Source: Amphibalanus amphitrite
Lineage: Eukaryota; Arthropoda; Thecostraca; Balanomorpha; Balanidae
Assembly (NCBI RefSeq): GCF_019059575.1
Contig: NW_024882878.1
Location: 62,001 to 126,000 of the forward strand
DNA: 64,000 nucleotides
Direction: 5' to 3'
Below, in pieces: positions 1 to 12,143 of the stretch; the stretch's first letter is position 1, and each line of letters begins with the position of its first letter. The notes under the pieces were generated by a model. That model ran no database searches, had not been told where the DNA came from, and worked only from the letters and a program-made list of their open reading frames with translations. The translations under genes and the position numbers were made by a program.

Positions 1-104
1 ACCCCTCCCAGTCCCCTCGCCATGCCCCTCCCCTCCCCGCCCCCCTGCCGGCTGCTCTCTCCGCTCGGCCGAGCCGCGACTCGCGGTAACGGGCCGGCCG
101 GTAT
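1..104. other. GC-rich unassigned edge sequence
   Basis: This is C-rich, GC-rich sequence leading into the tandem repeat that follows. No exon, promoter motif or RNA could be supported. Confidence 0.3.
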
Positions 105-204
105 TGGTGTTGGTTTGCCTGATGCAACAGGCCCGTACTGCGGGCGGTTTCCTTGAAAACCGGCCGGCTGGCGACCGCCGCCGGTCCGTCCCCGAACCCC
201 GGCA

Positions 205-860
205 GTCCGGTCCAGACACGGCACACCAGTCCAGACATAAGACACCGGTCCAGACACGGCACACCAGTCCAGACATAAGACACCGGCCCAGACACGGCAC
301 ACCAGTCCAGACATAAGACACCGGTCCAGACACGGCACACCAGAGCATAGTTACATGGTACACCAGAGACGAGTCCAAACACTGTACACCAGGCGCTAAG
401 CACGAGACACGAGTCCAAACACTGTACACTGGCCCAGACACGGTAAACCAGATCAAACACTGTACCTACACCAATCCAGACACAGCACACCAGTCCAGAC
501 ATGGTACACCAGAGCAGACATGGTACACCAGTCCAGACACTGTATACCACTCCAGACATGGTACACCAGTCCAGACATAGTACACCAATCCAGACAATGT
601 ATACCACTCTAGACATGGTACACCATTCCAGACATGGTACACCATTCCAGACATGGTAAACCAGTCCAGACATGGTACACCATGACCAGTACAGACATGG
701 TACACCAATCCAGACAATGTATACCACTCCAGACATGGTACACCAGAGCAGACACAGTTCCTACCTACACCAGCCCAGAAACAGTATGTCAGTCCAGACA
801 TGGTAGGTACACCAGTCCAGACATCGTACATCAGTTCAGACACAGCATAGCACCAGTTAT
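205..860. repeat. Minisatellite, CCAGACAYGGTACACCAGT-like unit
   Basis: Imperfect tandem copies of a unit of about 19-20 bp (core CCAGAC..GGTACACCAGT) fill this stretch. The first part has the variants GACACGGCACACCAGT and GACATAAGACACCGGT in alternation; the later part is dominated by GACATGGTACACCA. Reading frames stay open on both strands through the array only because the unit lacks stops, so the apparent ORFs are not taken as genes. Confidence 0.85.
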
Positions 861-1344
861 GGGGTGCCCATGGGTTATGGGTAAAATTGTTTGTTGTCAA
901 ATTTATCCTCATTGTAGTTCTTTGTCAGTCATTTTACAAATCAGTTAATGACACCATGTAATGAAGAATGTTGAAGTGACAAAGTTGTTCTTGTAGCTTT
1001 AAAGTGTAAAAGTTATGGAGCAGTAGGTACTCTTTGTACTAAAGCACTTGTCCTGGAATTAAAATACCAAATAGATGGGTGTTACGTTCCTATTTATTGA
1101 GAAGAAAAGCAGGTTCAAAGCATTAAACAGTGGCTTTAAGATCAATTTAATATGGTTCAAGTATTTGTATGCAAAAGACTTCTAAATCAAAGCAATTATA
1201 CTAATGGTTCCAGTCAAACCAAATTAAGTCCAAGTGGTAGGTATGTAGGTTGGTAGGTTGTAGTTTGGTAGGTTGGGTATAGGAGTAGAGGAGGTATCGT
1301 TGGTAAGTTGGTAGGTTGTAGCTATGGTTAGGTCAGAGCCCTGG
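861..1344. other. No gene seen; GGTAGGTTGTAG-type simple repeat near 1235-1320
   Basis: This is AT-rich sequence without a supported coding region. Between about 1235 and 1320 there are loose repeats of GTTGGTAGGTTG. Confidence 0.5.
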
Positions 1345-1876
1345 GTAAATATTTACATAAAGTCCGATCCATATTTCAAGCATAAATTTTGCATATTCTT
1401 ACGTTATTTGACATCCTGAATGTAGATATGATGCTTACATGCGGCGGAAAACAGTGCTACCATATTAAAAATATTTGCTACCATATTTGGGGAAATGTTG
1501 GGAACCGGGGTTTTTGGGTGGGGGAGGAAATACAATGCCGTAAGAATGGTTATGAAAGTTGGGGGAAACTGTTGGGAACCGGGGTTTTTGGGTGGGGGAG
1601 GGGGGATCGGGGTTTATGGGTATGGAGAGAAACCCCGGTTCCCAACAGTTTTCCCCAACTTTCATGACCATTCTTACGGCATTGTATTCCCTCCCCGACC
1701 CAAAAACCCCGGTTCCCAACATTTCCCCAAATACGGTAACAAATATTTTTAATATGGTAAAACTGTTTTACGTCGCATGTAAGCATCTTATCTACATTCA
1801 GGATGTCAAATAACGTAAGAATATGCAAAATTTATGCTTGAAAAGTGGATCGGAGAGATAAAATTTACTTACCTCT
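1345..1876. mobile_element. Foldback element: near-perfect palindrome of about 500 bp
   Basis: The two halves are reverse complements of each other around a centre near 1610. GTCCGATCC (from about 1362) pairs with GGATCGGA (about 1847-1854), the AAGCATAAATTTTGC block with its complement near 1825-1840, and GTTGGGAACCGGGGTTT occurs in both orientations twice. There is almost no spacer, so the strand could fold into a long hairpin. This is foldback/MITE architecture; no transposase is present. The GTTGGGAACCGGGG module recurs at 23795-23825 and 24560-24592. Confidence 0.85.
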
Positions 1877-2280
1877 AATCTAGTTCACCGTGGTTTCGAA
1901 AAATACGCTGGACGCGTTGGCGTTCCTCGTTGCGGTACGCAACTGAAACTAGTTCGTATTCCTCCCACTTGCACCCGGAGCACAACGAACCACCCGGCAC
2001 GGAAGCCATGATCCAACTAACAGACTGGCGGGAAATCGGAAAGCACTGGAAAGCACCTGCTAAAACTGGTTCAAACCAGTTTGCTCAAACGGAAACGGAA
2101 GTTTCTGCTCTAGATTACAGGTACGAATGGAAAGAAGTTTACGTAAGGTCATAGCTATTAGGCATATTTGATAGAAAAGATATCATAATTATATTATTTG
2201 AACATAAAAAATAAATAAAAAATCATGAAAAAGCAATTTGAATGTAAAAAGCATTACTTCTTCTCTATTCAAATTGTTTG
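1877..2280. other. No feature seen
   Basis: AT-rich sequence; no supported gene, RNA or structured repeat. Confidence 0.4.
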
Positions 2281-2655
2281 ATGAAAGTGACGTCAAAATA
2301 ACAAAACACGAAAAAATGTTTAAAAAATTGGAGTTTTGTTGGGTAGGATAGGAAAAAAAACACGGCAAAAATTGTCAGAACCTAATCTAACCTGACCTAA
2401 CCTGACCTACTGATTTTTGCCTACCCGGGGATAAGGAAACAGTTGCTCGCATGAATAGATTGCAAGCAATGGTAAGTCAAATATTTTTAGGTTAAGTGGT
2501 TGTGCATCAGGCCTCAGGCCTTCGGCCTGAGGCCAGATACACAACCACTTAACCTAAAAATATTTGACTCACCATTGCCTGTAATCTCTCCTAAGGCATT
2601 GCCTTCGGCACTGCACCGCTTCGCCACGATCATTTTCATGACGTCACTTTCATAA
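2281..2655. mobile_element. Hairpin element with TGACGTCA-containing inverted ends
   Basis: The ends are inverted (ATGAAAGTGACGTCA at about 2281 and TGACGTCACTTTCAT at about 2641). Inside, about 2467-2579 forms a long stem (GCAATGG..AAATATTTTTAGGTTAAGTGG pairing with its complement), capped by the palindrome GGCCTCAGGCCTTCGGCC. It is preceded by degenerate CCTAACCTGACC repeats. A close relative of the whole module is embedded at about 23958-24455. No coding capacity. Confidence 0.75.
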
Positions 2656-2919
2656 TGAGATTGAAAGGCGTAATGTTTTCACTCAACCTTGGAGTTTATT
2701 CATTCGATCCATCTCACGTGGCGCAAACGGCTGATGGAGTGCGTTGACGGTGGGTGTCGTGGGATGGTGACCTGCGGCGACGGTAAATATTGCGCAGTTG
2801 CTTTAAAACTTGGTTGCGCCATAAATAACTATCAGATATGGAATCAGGAGCTCAAAATACATCGAGTGGTGTGGTTTTTATAATCGTCTTGTTGATCGGA
2901 CCTTATGTATATAAATACC

Positions 2920-3768
2920 GAGCCCTGTTCAAGTGTATGTGGCTGCCAGATCTCCCGCAGTAAAAAAGGCTGGGCCTAGCCAAGGCCCTAAAAACAAGGT
3001 TGCACGGACTAATTTCTACTAAATCTACCAGAATATAGTTTACCGGTTGGGTATTTTAATAACTATTCAATCAAAACTTCTTTATTATTTTCTCGTTATC
3101 ATTTATAAGCAATTTTATAAATTGACTTTCAATTTACTTGCCTTTTACTGGCAAAATAACTTTCTAGTATTGGGTCAACATAGTTGTGTAGCAGTAGGAA
3201 CCATATCTGGCAAAACCCCAATGCCTACATACAGCAGAAAAGCAGCCACCAGGTGTCGCCACAGTCGCCACTTGGTCGCCACACAGATGTCGCGCGCGTC
3301 GCCAATCGCCACACTACCGATTTCCATAAGGACGCATATGTACGGATATGTATTGGAAAGTCGCCCTTAAGGATTACGCTTACATCCTTTGCTTATGAGG
3401 TCGGTGGTTGGAAATTGGGAGGGGCTCAGCTATTTTCGACCACGGATATGGCTTTATCACATGATGAGGAACATGCTGATAAGCGTTTTATGTGCCATAA
3501 CAGCACATTAGTATTTTTAATCATTTTTCAAAAATAGCCAATCCGCCGTATCCTTCAGTGCAAAGTGCCGTCGGTCAGTCCCGACGTGACGTCACGCAGG
3601 GAATTTGCCAGATTTTCCTACTAGACTTCGACACCCCCTGGGCCTAGCTAAGCAGGCAATCAGAACAGCGGGGACTGCCATCTATGTGTCGCATGATTGA
3701 CCGCTTAGCTAAGTCCCACCTTTTTTACCGCAGGAGCTGTGGCAGCTGCAGCCACATGAACAGGGCCC
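2920..3768. mobile_element. TIR element (GRGCCCTGTTCA ends)
   Basis: The left end, from 2920 (CCTGTTCA, then GTGGCTGC and CGCAGTAAAAAAGG), is matched in reverse complement by the right end up to 3768 (CCTTTTTTACCGCAGG, CAGCCACATGAACAGGG). The arms are imperfect and about 60-70 bp. Target-site duplication is not evident. The GGGCCTGTTC-like tip resembles the PIF/Harbinger-type MITEs at 4480 and 7942, which is an inference only. Confidence 0.6.
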
Positions 3769-4476
3769 AGGTTAGAATGTTTTATCTACTTGGACTTCAC
3801 TCTTCACAGCTTCACTCTGCCTACAACCCAATGACGTAGGAACAATGCTGCTGTCATATTTGCAGTGCTGGGCACAATCTACCTTCACTCAAAGATCACT
3901 GAAAAATAACATGCGGTTGCTGAGCACCTGAACACAGCACTCGCTGGCTGAATGCTCCAATAGGCACTGACCTTTCCTGTGAAGGCGATTTTGGTCATGC
4001 TCTGCCTGGACAGCAATCTGCAGACTTGCTGGATTCCAGACATCCTTATTCTTGTTGTTCTATGGCACACAAGGGAGCTGACGCACAAACGTGTATCACC
4101 GGACTCTGATCTTTGGAAATTCTTTAAAAGATGTCCGTCACCGCTCACATTAGCTTCGAGACTTTCAAAAACACCTCTCACTTCAACTTTGGTCCTCGAT
4201 CGCCAGGCGCGTCGCACAAGCCTCCAAGCTTGTGCTGTTTCAACAATAAAAACACAATGAATACAGGGTCAACGTTCACAACAAGTCTATGATCAAGTTC
4301 ATAATAAGGAACCTGAACCACAACACACCAACACCACAGCAGTCACCGCTGATCAATTTTTCACGACACCCTCACTCTCCAGCTCCAGTCAAAATGCCAA
4401 ATCAAAATTACCAAGGTTTGGGGAAAAATAAGAGGACCACATGTCCATCAAGTTAGCGTCGTATACGTATTCAGAT
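3769..4476. other. No gene seen
   Basis: Mixed-composition sequence. Short ORFs are present on both strands but none is recognisable or supported by splice or domain evidence. Confidence 0.4.
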
Positions 4477-4479
4477 TCA

Positions 4480-4935
4480 GGGCCTGTTCCAGCGCCTCCA
4501 GTAGAAATTCTTGACTGGAGGCTCTACCAGAGGTTTCACTGGAGGCGCTGGAACGCAATCTGGAGATTTCTGGAGATTGGCATCACAGATACCAAAAGAA
4601 TGGCGATTGTTCTCTCTTGAAACGCAAAATTTCTTTTCAATTTTATTAAGAAAGATTAACAAAATTATAGCAATGTAATTTTCTTTACATTCAAGTTGTA
4701 AAATAGTCAGTCAAAAGTCCTTTGTTTACATTCGTGATTGTCACATGTGCGCCATAATTGTAGACCAGAGCCTCCAGAGAAATTTGGACCTCTCAACTCT
4801 CTGGAGGCTACTGGAGGTTTCTGGAGCTTCGGCGAGAGCTTTCTGGAGCTTTCTGGAGGCGCTGGAACGCTCTCTGGAGGATTCTAGAGCTTTCTGGAGC
4901 TTTCTGGAGGTTTCTGGAGGCGCTGGAACAGGCCC
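4480..4935. mobile_element. PIF/Harbinger-like MITE
   Basis: Terminal inverted repeats start GGGCCTGTTCCAGCGCCTCC and end with its complement (to 4935). They are flanked by a 3-bp duplication TCA (4477-4479 and 4936-4938). The interior right half repeats CTGGAG many times. A 3-bp duplication with GGG-starting ends is typical of PIF/Harbinger and Tourist-like MITEs. No transposase gene is present. Confidence 0.75.
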
Positions 4936-4938
4936 TCA

Positions 4939-6315
4939 ATTTCGAGCAATGACCGCTCAAAATAATGGTTTACACGGCCTTGAGTTTACAGATAGCCCAT
5001 GGCACGCTGGCATGTTTATTAATCCCACCCAGAAATGACAAACAAAGCCTCTGATTGGCCAGTTTTGGCTGACAGACGCAGAATATTTGTCAGCAATAGA
5101 ATACTATGCTTTAGCACGTTTTCAATAATGACGCATCCGTTACATTTACAGGTTAGGGCAGCTAAAATATTGTAATTGATCTAACATGTTAAATATAACA
5201 CTTTTGGAAGCCCGTAGAGATTGTTTCTAGTGAGTTAGGTGTTACAAAGTATTAAAAGAAATGATTGTTATCTGTTAAATAAAGAACAAAAGCTTTTAGC
5301 TACTAACATCCGCCTGACAGTCTCCAGAATCCTGCGTACGGGGACACCGCAGTCTCTGTTTCTTATGCTTTCGCAATGGGGAAAAATTGAAATTTTAAAT
5401 GAGTCAGTATCGTGTTAAGAAGTACTGATGCTTTCAAAACTAAATGCTTTTCAATTCAAATTCCAGAATATCCTTTCGCGGAAATAGCCCTTCTCAGCCT
5501 GTCTCTAACGCTACAAGTCTGAACAGTGAGCGTCTCATGCGTTGCTCACGTATCGCGATAAAAAGGACGGTGTCATATGATCAAATGAACTTTTCTTATG
5601 CATAGAGCATTTGAAACCTCACACCAAACGCCTCCCTTCCTTGTTTTCCACTGCTGCCTTTCACATACCTTACCTAGTACCTACCCAATGACCGTTCCAG
5701 CTCGACATTCCTTATCGACTGCCTCACATTCAACGGCCATATCCCACCTACGCTGAAAACCAATCGGAGGCACTTTCAATCGTCCCTTGAATACAATTGC
5801 TACCTACACGCATTTAGAGGAGAACGAGGCCCAGAAAAGGCGTGCATAAAACGATCGGTTTCGGCCCCCATGGAATAAGCCAGGAGGTAAAATCATATTG
5901 ATTGAAGAACATTTTCGAGGACATGATATCTATCAGATATTACTTTGCAAAGGTATTGTGAACATAACGTCCGCGTATCGCAGCTCTGAATCTGCTGGTG
6001 TCAGTCCCATGCAGCAGCCACCGGACCACTGCCCCGCCGCCTGCCGTTCGCTGATCATACAGGCCGGCTGTCCCAGTGTCTCATCAAACGATCACAGCTG
6101 ACTCATTATTTATAAAATGCCAAACAAAAACAGACACCCAATATTATAGATCACGCCAGCTCTTTCAGTCATGCGCGTGGAGATATATCGGTAGTTTTCC
6201 TATCACAGATCACACTGAACAGAGGAAAAGCGTACACACGCAGCAATAAATAATGCATTATCAAGTACACCGATCGATGCATCGTGGAATACACCGAAAA
6301 AAATACATCACTGCT
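4939..6315. other. No gene seen; short dispersed repeat at about 4990-5068
   Basis: About 4990-5068 (CCCATGGCACGCTG .. CCCACCCAGAAATGACAAAC .. TGATTGGCCAGTT) is an inverted relative of about 14310-14396. The rest shows no supported feature. Confidence 0.45.
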
Positions 6316-7526
6316 TTAACGTTCCCCAGGTGGGTGGGCCGTCGGGGCGTTTTTGGCCACACCTGACAATTTTGTGCTTGCATAGATAAAACGACACGAA
6401 ACTTAGTATAGCTTATGTATAATGCATCGATTCGCATCAATTGTGAAAAAAAGTAACCCCATGTCACCTAAGGTCAGGTCAGGTCACCATGAAGTAGAAG
6501 TTTGAAACTCGAGCTATTGCATGAGAGAATCAGTACCAACATCTTGAATATCTTTAATTTTGATATCGGTGGTGACCTAGGGTCAGGTCAACTTTGCGAC
6601 GTCTCCAGTTTCAGTCAGTATGAGGAACTCGAAATCGAAATGTTCTGCTTTTGAAACAAAAGCACTCAAACATCGGGATCTATCGTATGCTCTTGAGGTC
6701 ATCTCAGGTCATGTAACGCCTCCCAACAGTTTATTTTTGTACATCGATTTTAGATGGAATGTGGCCAGAGCGCTAAAAGCATCATAATCATAGGCGGCGG
6801 AACAGGCCGAGGGCACCGAGGCACCGTGCCCCCTTTGATTTTGGCATTTTAACATTAGCCCTATGGCCGTTGCATGGAAAGAATGAGACCAAAAGTCGGC
6901 AATGCCCCCTTAATTGAAGGTGTTCCGCCGCTACTGATGTTAATCTCAATTTCAATGTAACGAATCATCAATGACATGCAAAATGGCATTTTCTGCGACA
7001 TTGACCTGAGGTCAAATTTATTAAGCTGACCTTGTTAGGCCAAGAAGACGAGAGAAACGCAGTGCCGGTAAAATCAACGTAATAAAAGGTTGGTATCAGT
7101 TTAAAAAAATTTAAAGAAAAGACGACTTCCGAAGCAAGCCGATTGTTCAGTTTTTGCCCTTTGGAGGCTTAACCCTAGTTGACCTTAGCTCAAATCTGAG
7201 AACCTGAAAGATTTTCGAAAGAGCTATCGAATTCGCTTTTCCGCGGCGCTGTAGCTTCTTTGGTTCTCGAATTATGAACCAATTTGTGAAGTTGTCAAAA
7301 TCGGGGGCCAAAATTCGTCATCATTTTACTTTTGGTGACCTCCAGTGACCTCAGCGATGACCTGATCAAAAATGACCTGTATGATTCTGAAGAAAAATAG
7401 CGGTCTATAGATTGATTTTACTGCGTCTTTCCAGCTTTGCTACATTCCAAGATAACCTGGTGTGGCCGAATACACCTCCCCCCCCCCCCCCCCAAGTTGG
7501 CTGAGGGCCACCCGGGCGCGGGTTAA
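6316..7526. mobile_element. TTAA-bounded AGGTCA-rich element (diverged left end)
   Basis: The right end is clear: a long C-run, then GGGCGCGGGTTAA ending at 7526. The left end at 6316 (TTAA followed by a GTGGGTGGGCC-like tract) is a weaker match. The interior has repeated AGGTCA/TGACCT motifs (for example near 6471-6486, 6570-6590, 7010-7020 and 7330-7380). A hAT-like MITE (6789-6936) is nested inside. Non-coding. Confidence 0.6.
6789..6936. mobile_element. hAT-like MITE, copy 1 of 3
   Basis: The ends are CATAGGCGGCGGAACA and TGTTCCGCCGCTACTG, imperfect inverted repeats, with a core containing TTTGATTTTGGCATTTTAAC. Flanking 8-mers ATCATAAT and ATGTTAAT agree at 6 of 8 positions, as expected for an aged 8-bp duplication. 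Close relatives lie at 44066-44178 and 61627-61781. Confidence 0.7.
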
Positions 7527-7938
7527 TAACATGGCGCAACAGGTTTTGTTATCAACTTGTCCTTTTCACACATAGGCGACACTAGATATCACAGCCAACG
7601 CCTATAACCAAACTGGTGGTGGGCTTTGGCCAGCGATCGCCGATCGGGGCCAACACGGGCTCTTACTCGTCCACAATCAGCAAGAATGATGAACTACAGC
7701 TGCTCCAGACCGGCCACTTCAATCCAGCGTGTAATCTTCAGTCCACATCAGAACCACTAGTGAAACTCTACTGAGTGGGCCAACTGCACTGCATCTTTGA
7801 CCTCCTTTGCAGCTCTGGCTTTTCAGAATTTGAACAGCCTTGAGCCTTCTCTTTCCCACCCTTCTGTGCTGATGAATGATGATCCTTTGGAAACCTGGAA
7901 AAAGACAGTACAGACTCAGGGAGATGAAACTGTTTTGC
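7527..7938. other. No feature seen
   Basis: No supported gene or repeat. Confidence 0.4.
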
Positions 7939-7941
7939 TAT

Positions 7942-8111
7942 GGGTCTGTTCCAGTCGCACTTCCTAACACATCTAAACTCCTCAAAGAGCAAGATAGAGG
8001 AGGTTGGAGCAGGGCCCTTCTTGGCTTTGTAGGGGCGAAAGCTGCCACTGGAACAGGGAAGCAATCTTGGAGGAGTTAAGAGGTGTTAGGAAGTGCGACT
8101 GGAACAGACCC
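7942..8111. mobile_element. PIF/Harbinger-like MITE, 170 bp
   Basis: The terminal inverted repeats of about 30 bp begin GGGTCTGTTCCAGTCGCACT and the complement closes the element. The flanking 3-bp duplication is TAT (7939-7941 and 8112-8114). The tip resembles that of the element at 4480. Confidence 0.8.
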
Positions 8112-8297
8112 TATGACAATGTCTGTGCATAGAGCAAGCAGATGGTAGAAGTGGTCAATTGGTGAGTGGAACAAATGCAAATGTCAGGAAAGCAGTCATA
8201 TTTTGTGATAGACATGGTGCAGATGTTGGCCAAGCTGACAAGGCAGATATAATTACCAGCTTGTTATACTAGTCTATAACTCATCATATTTTCATGT

Positions 8298-9307
8298 TTA
8301 ACCCTATTCCTGGCGGGCTCCGCCGGGACAAGAAACTGGCGGGGGGGGGGGGCCGATTTGGCCCCCCCCCCCTGAGATCTCGAGAACGAAGCAAGATAGC
8401 GACAAGCGGTAAACGGCATCGGATACGCACGGCCAAGATCTACAATTTTTACTAAGGTCATTTTCAGGTCAGGTCAAAGATGACGTCACAGGGGTCGAAA
8501 AAGTCAAAATGGCGGCACTAGATATGGAGAGAGTTTTTCTCGAATAACTTTCGAATTAGTCAAGATAGGAACAAACTAAGGGCATCATCGTGATCCTCTC
8601 GTCAATCCGCATCGAATGATATATATGTTGACCTCGAAAGGTCAAGGTCAAAGGTTGACCTCAAGTCACGTGACCTCGAGGTCATCATGTATATCATTCG
8701 ATGCGTCTTGACGAGCTGAACACAATGAGACCATCCACGCGTCTGTATCTTGTTCCTGTACGGAGTTATTGGCCAAAAACCTTTGGTGACCTTTGATGAC
8801 GTCACATGACCTCACAGCTGCCCAACAGCAAAACAGACCTCAAGGTAGTGAAGGTTGATCGTATATGAAGTCATGTATGGTATATGGGGCCATTCCGACC
8901 CGTTTTAGTGGTAAAAACAGGGAGTTGATTTTTCCCCCATTGACTTATAATGGGGAGGTCGCGAAATTGACCTGACCTTAGGTCACCGATATCAAAATTC
9001 CGAGATATACAAATTGCACATACTGGTACCCTAACTAAACCCTGAAGAGAAGAAATTGATCGGTCAAAAACTCTAGCTCTGGCGTGATTGCAAACTTTTC
9101 TGAGGTAGGGTCACCAAACCGCCTCTGGTGACCTGACCTGAGGTCAGATCAACTCAAAATTTTCAGACATGTTGCGTAGAAGCCTTTTAGGAAAAGTCAG
9201 AAAATTTGAGCTTCCTAGCTCAACGCGTTTGGGAGAAATAACCAAAAAACCTCAGGGGGGGGGGCTCCTGAGGCCCCCCCCCCCCCCCCCGCCAGGAATA
9301 GGGTTAA
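8298..9307. mobile_element. TTAA-bounded AGGTCA-rich element, type CCCTATTCCTGGCGGG
   Basis: TTAA (8298-8301 and 9304-9307) bounds inverted ends CCCTATTCCTGGCGGG / CCCGCCAGGAATAGGG. Just inside each end is a G-run/C-run hairpin (loop region GGCCGATTTGGCC on the left, GGCTCCTGAGGCC on the right). The interior holds many AGGTCA/TGACCT motifs, including tandem AAGGTCA near 8640-8655, and TGACGTCA. It is nearly identical to 27442-28433. The TTAA target with a CCC-starting end resembles piggyBac-type elements, but no transposase is present. Confidence 0.85.
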
Positions 9308-9316
9308 CAGAGGGAA

Positions 9317-11234
9317 TAGGGGAGAGTGGGGTAAGATGCCCAGGGTGGGAAAGACGCCCCACCCCCTCTAGCGGCGAAACAAAGAATCGAACCTGAAAAT
9401 TAATGTTCTTAGCGTAAAGCGGAAGCCTGCCTTGTTAACTGCACACAAATTTGTGAAGCTCAGTTGGGCAACGGCTGGCTGGTGATTGCATGTTTTTTAT
9501 TTGCTGCTTTCAAAAAATATTTTGGTGTCAAAACATTGTCAATATCAAAGAAAGTAGATAATTTTTGCGTCCCTTGCTATAGTCGTCATACATTAACATG
9601 CGTGTACTGTGTCTCAAACAGTTTGTTTCAGGGTGTAGTTTTATGGCTAACAAATTGTACTGATTTAATGTTGCTTCGGCAGGGGCGGCGCTGACCTATT
9701 GAAAGTAGGTAGGCACTTGGTAGGTAAGGCAGAAAAGCTCAATACGGAATAGGTAAAAGGAGGAGGGGGAGACAGCCTTATCGCTTAGTCTGGATGCGTC
9801 AAGCAGCGACAGCAGCGTCATCTACAAAAACCATCAACTTAACTAGAGCTTACACGTCTGCCGCCAGAGGCAAACGAGTCTCTCAGTAGGAGTCTAGTTC
9901 GTTCAATATAATTTAGAACAATAGAATAGAATAACAATAGGTACAATAGAATAACACAACAAGCATAACAACGCTACGTACGCTGAACTTATGATAAAAA
10001 TTGATAAAGTAAAAAGTGCTTTATTTTACGATAAATGGACGTATTAAAAAGTTAGGTTTGAGAGTTAGAAGGTAGCACCTAGTCGATGTGCCGACCATCT
10101 AGACCTTTTCTACCAAAAGGCTCAATAGCCTCAGCATGGCAATAGTCGATAATCTAGTAGGACGAGGTAGGCACAGCTTAGGCAAAGGTTTTCGTCAAGG
10201 TTCTTATAGTACGATCTTTATGTGACGTTTTTTGAAAAGTTTAGGAAATTCTCTGTCGTTTCAACGCATTCTGAAAAACGAGAAAGAAAAGATTTTTAAC
10301 AAAAGCAATCAAGCAAACAAAAGCCACGATATAGGGATGATTTAGACGCAGGGGAGACGGCAATTGACGTAGGCACTGCCTACCTTGCCTATATGGGAGA
10401 ACCGCCCCTGTGCTTCGGTACCTTGGGGTAAGATGCCCCCTGTCCTGATGGGGAAAGACGCCCCCCTAAATCCGTAGGCTGTCCTTCAAGCAGCCCGTCA
10501 AATAATTTATTACATACTTGTGATGAGAGACAAAAGCCGATCTGGGACTATTGAGAGTCCAGTACGGTCGGGTGCTCCCCATGCCGGCCTCTCGGCCCAC
10601 ACAGCGACTTTTTCGGCGGCATCTGACTCTGAGAACCCTCACGACGGCCTCTGTGGGCCCCATTATTGGCTCCAGGGCCCCTCACGACATCCTTTGAGGG
10701 CTCCCACGTTGGCTCCACGGGCCGCGCTGGCATCTGAGGTCCCCACGATGGGCTCGAGGGCCCTCAAGCATCATGAAGACCTATAAGGGCCCCACAGTGG
10801 TCTCCGAACGCCACCACGGAGGCTTGTTTGGCCGCGCTGGACTATGATGGCCCTAACGATGACCTCTGAAGCCCCTTACGACTACTTTTGAGGGCCCTTA
10901 CGATGACGTTTGGTGTCTACTGCAGGCTCGAAGGGACTACTGATTCGTTCAGGCGATTCACGTGCCCATTTATGTCACTTATAGTGCAGGGGGCATCTTC
11001 TCCAACGCCAGGGGGCGTCTTTCCCACCCTGTGGGGTAAGATGCCCCTTTTCACTTCTTCAGGAAAATGCTTAATAGCAAAAAAAGTTATCATATTTCAG
11101 GCACGAAAGTGTGATATTTTTGGAGAAAAATTATGTCGGCTTCCGTTAAAACTCCAACCTTTTGCTTCCGATCGTCATTTTCGTATATTATATGACATAG
11201 TAAAACCCTGGGCATCTTTCCCCACTCTCCCCTA
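9317..11234. mobile_element. TIR element with TAGGGGAGAGTGGGGTAAGA ends
   Basis: The left end TAGGGGAGAGTGGGGTAAGA is matched by the complement of ATCTTTCCCCACTCTCCCCTA at 11234. The motif GGGGTAAGATGCCC plus GGGAAAGACGCCCC recurs near 10424 and, inverted, near 11005-11045. A 2.1-kb element with related TAGGGGAAAGTGGG ends lies at 58761-60840. No transposase was recognised; the superfamily is left open. Confidence 0.7.
10540..10905. repeat. Degenerate GGGCCC/CCTCTGAGG-type repeat
   Basis: Loose copies of a unit of about 30-40 bp with the core GAGGGCCC..ACGAT..CCTCTGAGG. The same style of repeat is found at 26920-27440, 47150-47760 and 48180-49020. Confidence 0.5.
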
Positions 11235-12135
11235 TAATGTAAAAAAGTCTTAGCCAGATGAAAGTAGATAATATAAGTTCTATAGAAAAATGTTTATGTA
11301 AGTAATGTAGGATTTGTGGTCTTTAGAAGCTAGGTAAATGTGTTCCCTGTTCAACAATTCTTCAGCATTCAGACATTGATGTTAATGTACGATGTACATG
11401 CATCAACATACCTGTTGTGAAGTGATTCTGGGCTGCTTTCCTGAGCAGTTGATGGCCACAACTGGAATCTTAAAAACACAGCTAATTTTTTTCCATTTTG
11501 TTAACTATGACTGAGGATCTTCTGTGCTGAAAGAGAGATAGACAATAGACATCAGCTGATAGACATTGTACAATGTACAACTCATTTGTGAAACAAGATC
11601 AATTCCATTTAGGGGTAGGTCGTAGGATAATGGTGACATGAATGAATTTCAGTTTTCACTTTTCACCAGTCCAGGTACCTGGTGACAAAATGAAATATTG
11701 TAGGAGGTATCAATGATAATGTTTCTGGTAGAAAATGCAGGCATTTTAGAATTCAGTTGAAGCTTTAGATGGAGGATTTTTGGAAAATATTTGCCACAAA
11801 TAACATTGGAATCTCAGAAACAAAAATCAAATCTTACTTGATGTCAAAAACAAATCAAACTAGCAGCCCAAAACAAGTTATTGAAAATATAAACACAGGT
11901 AACGTTACAACAAAACTGAGTCAAAACACTCAAAACTAAGTGTTTCAATGAACGCAAGATTAATGTGTGTCACAGAAGCAGCTGTCCACTGTAAAGCAGA
12001 GTGGGCACAGCATGGTGAAAGCAGGAAGTGGTGCACAAAACTGAATTAAGAAGAGTGCCCGACTAACTGTATCTACATCCCTTTACATGTAGGTACTTAC
12101 AAAATTTGAGCACAATCAGCCAAAACTTAACTGTG
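11235..12135. other. No feature seen
   Basis: AT-rich sequence with no supported gene or structured repeat. Confidence 0.4.
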
Positions 12136-12143
12136 AAGGAGGC

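Noticed and set aside
104..316. 70-codon frame over the first minisatellite
   Set aside because: Most of it is repeat translation and no conserved segment or splice site supports it.
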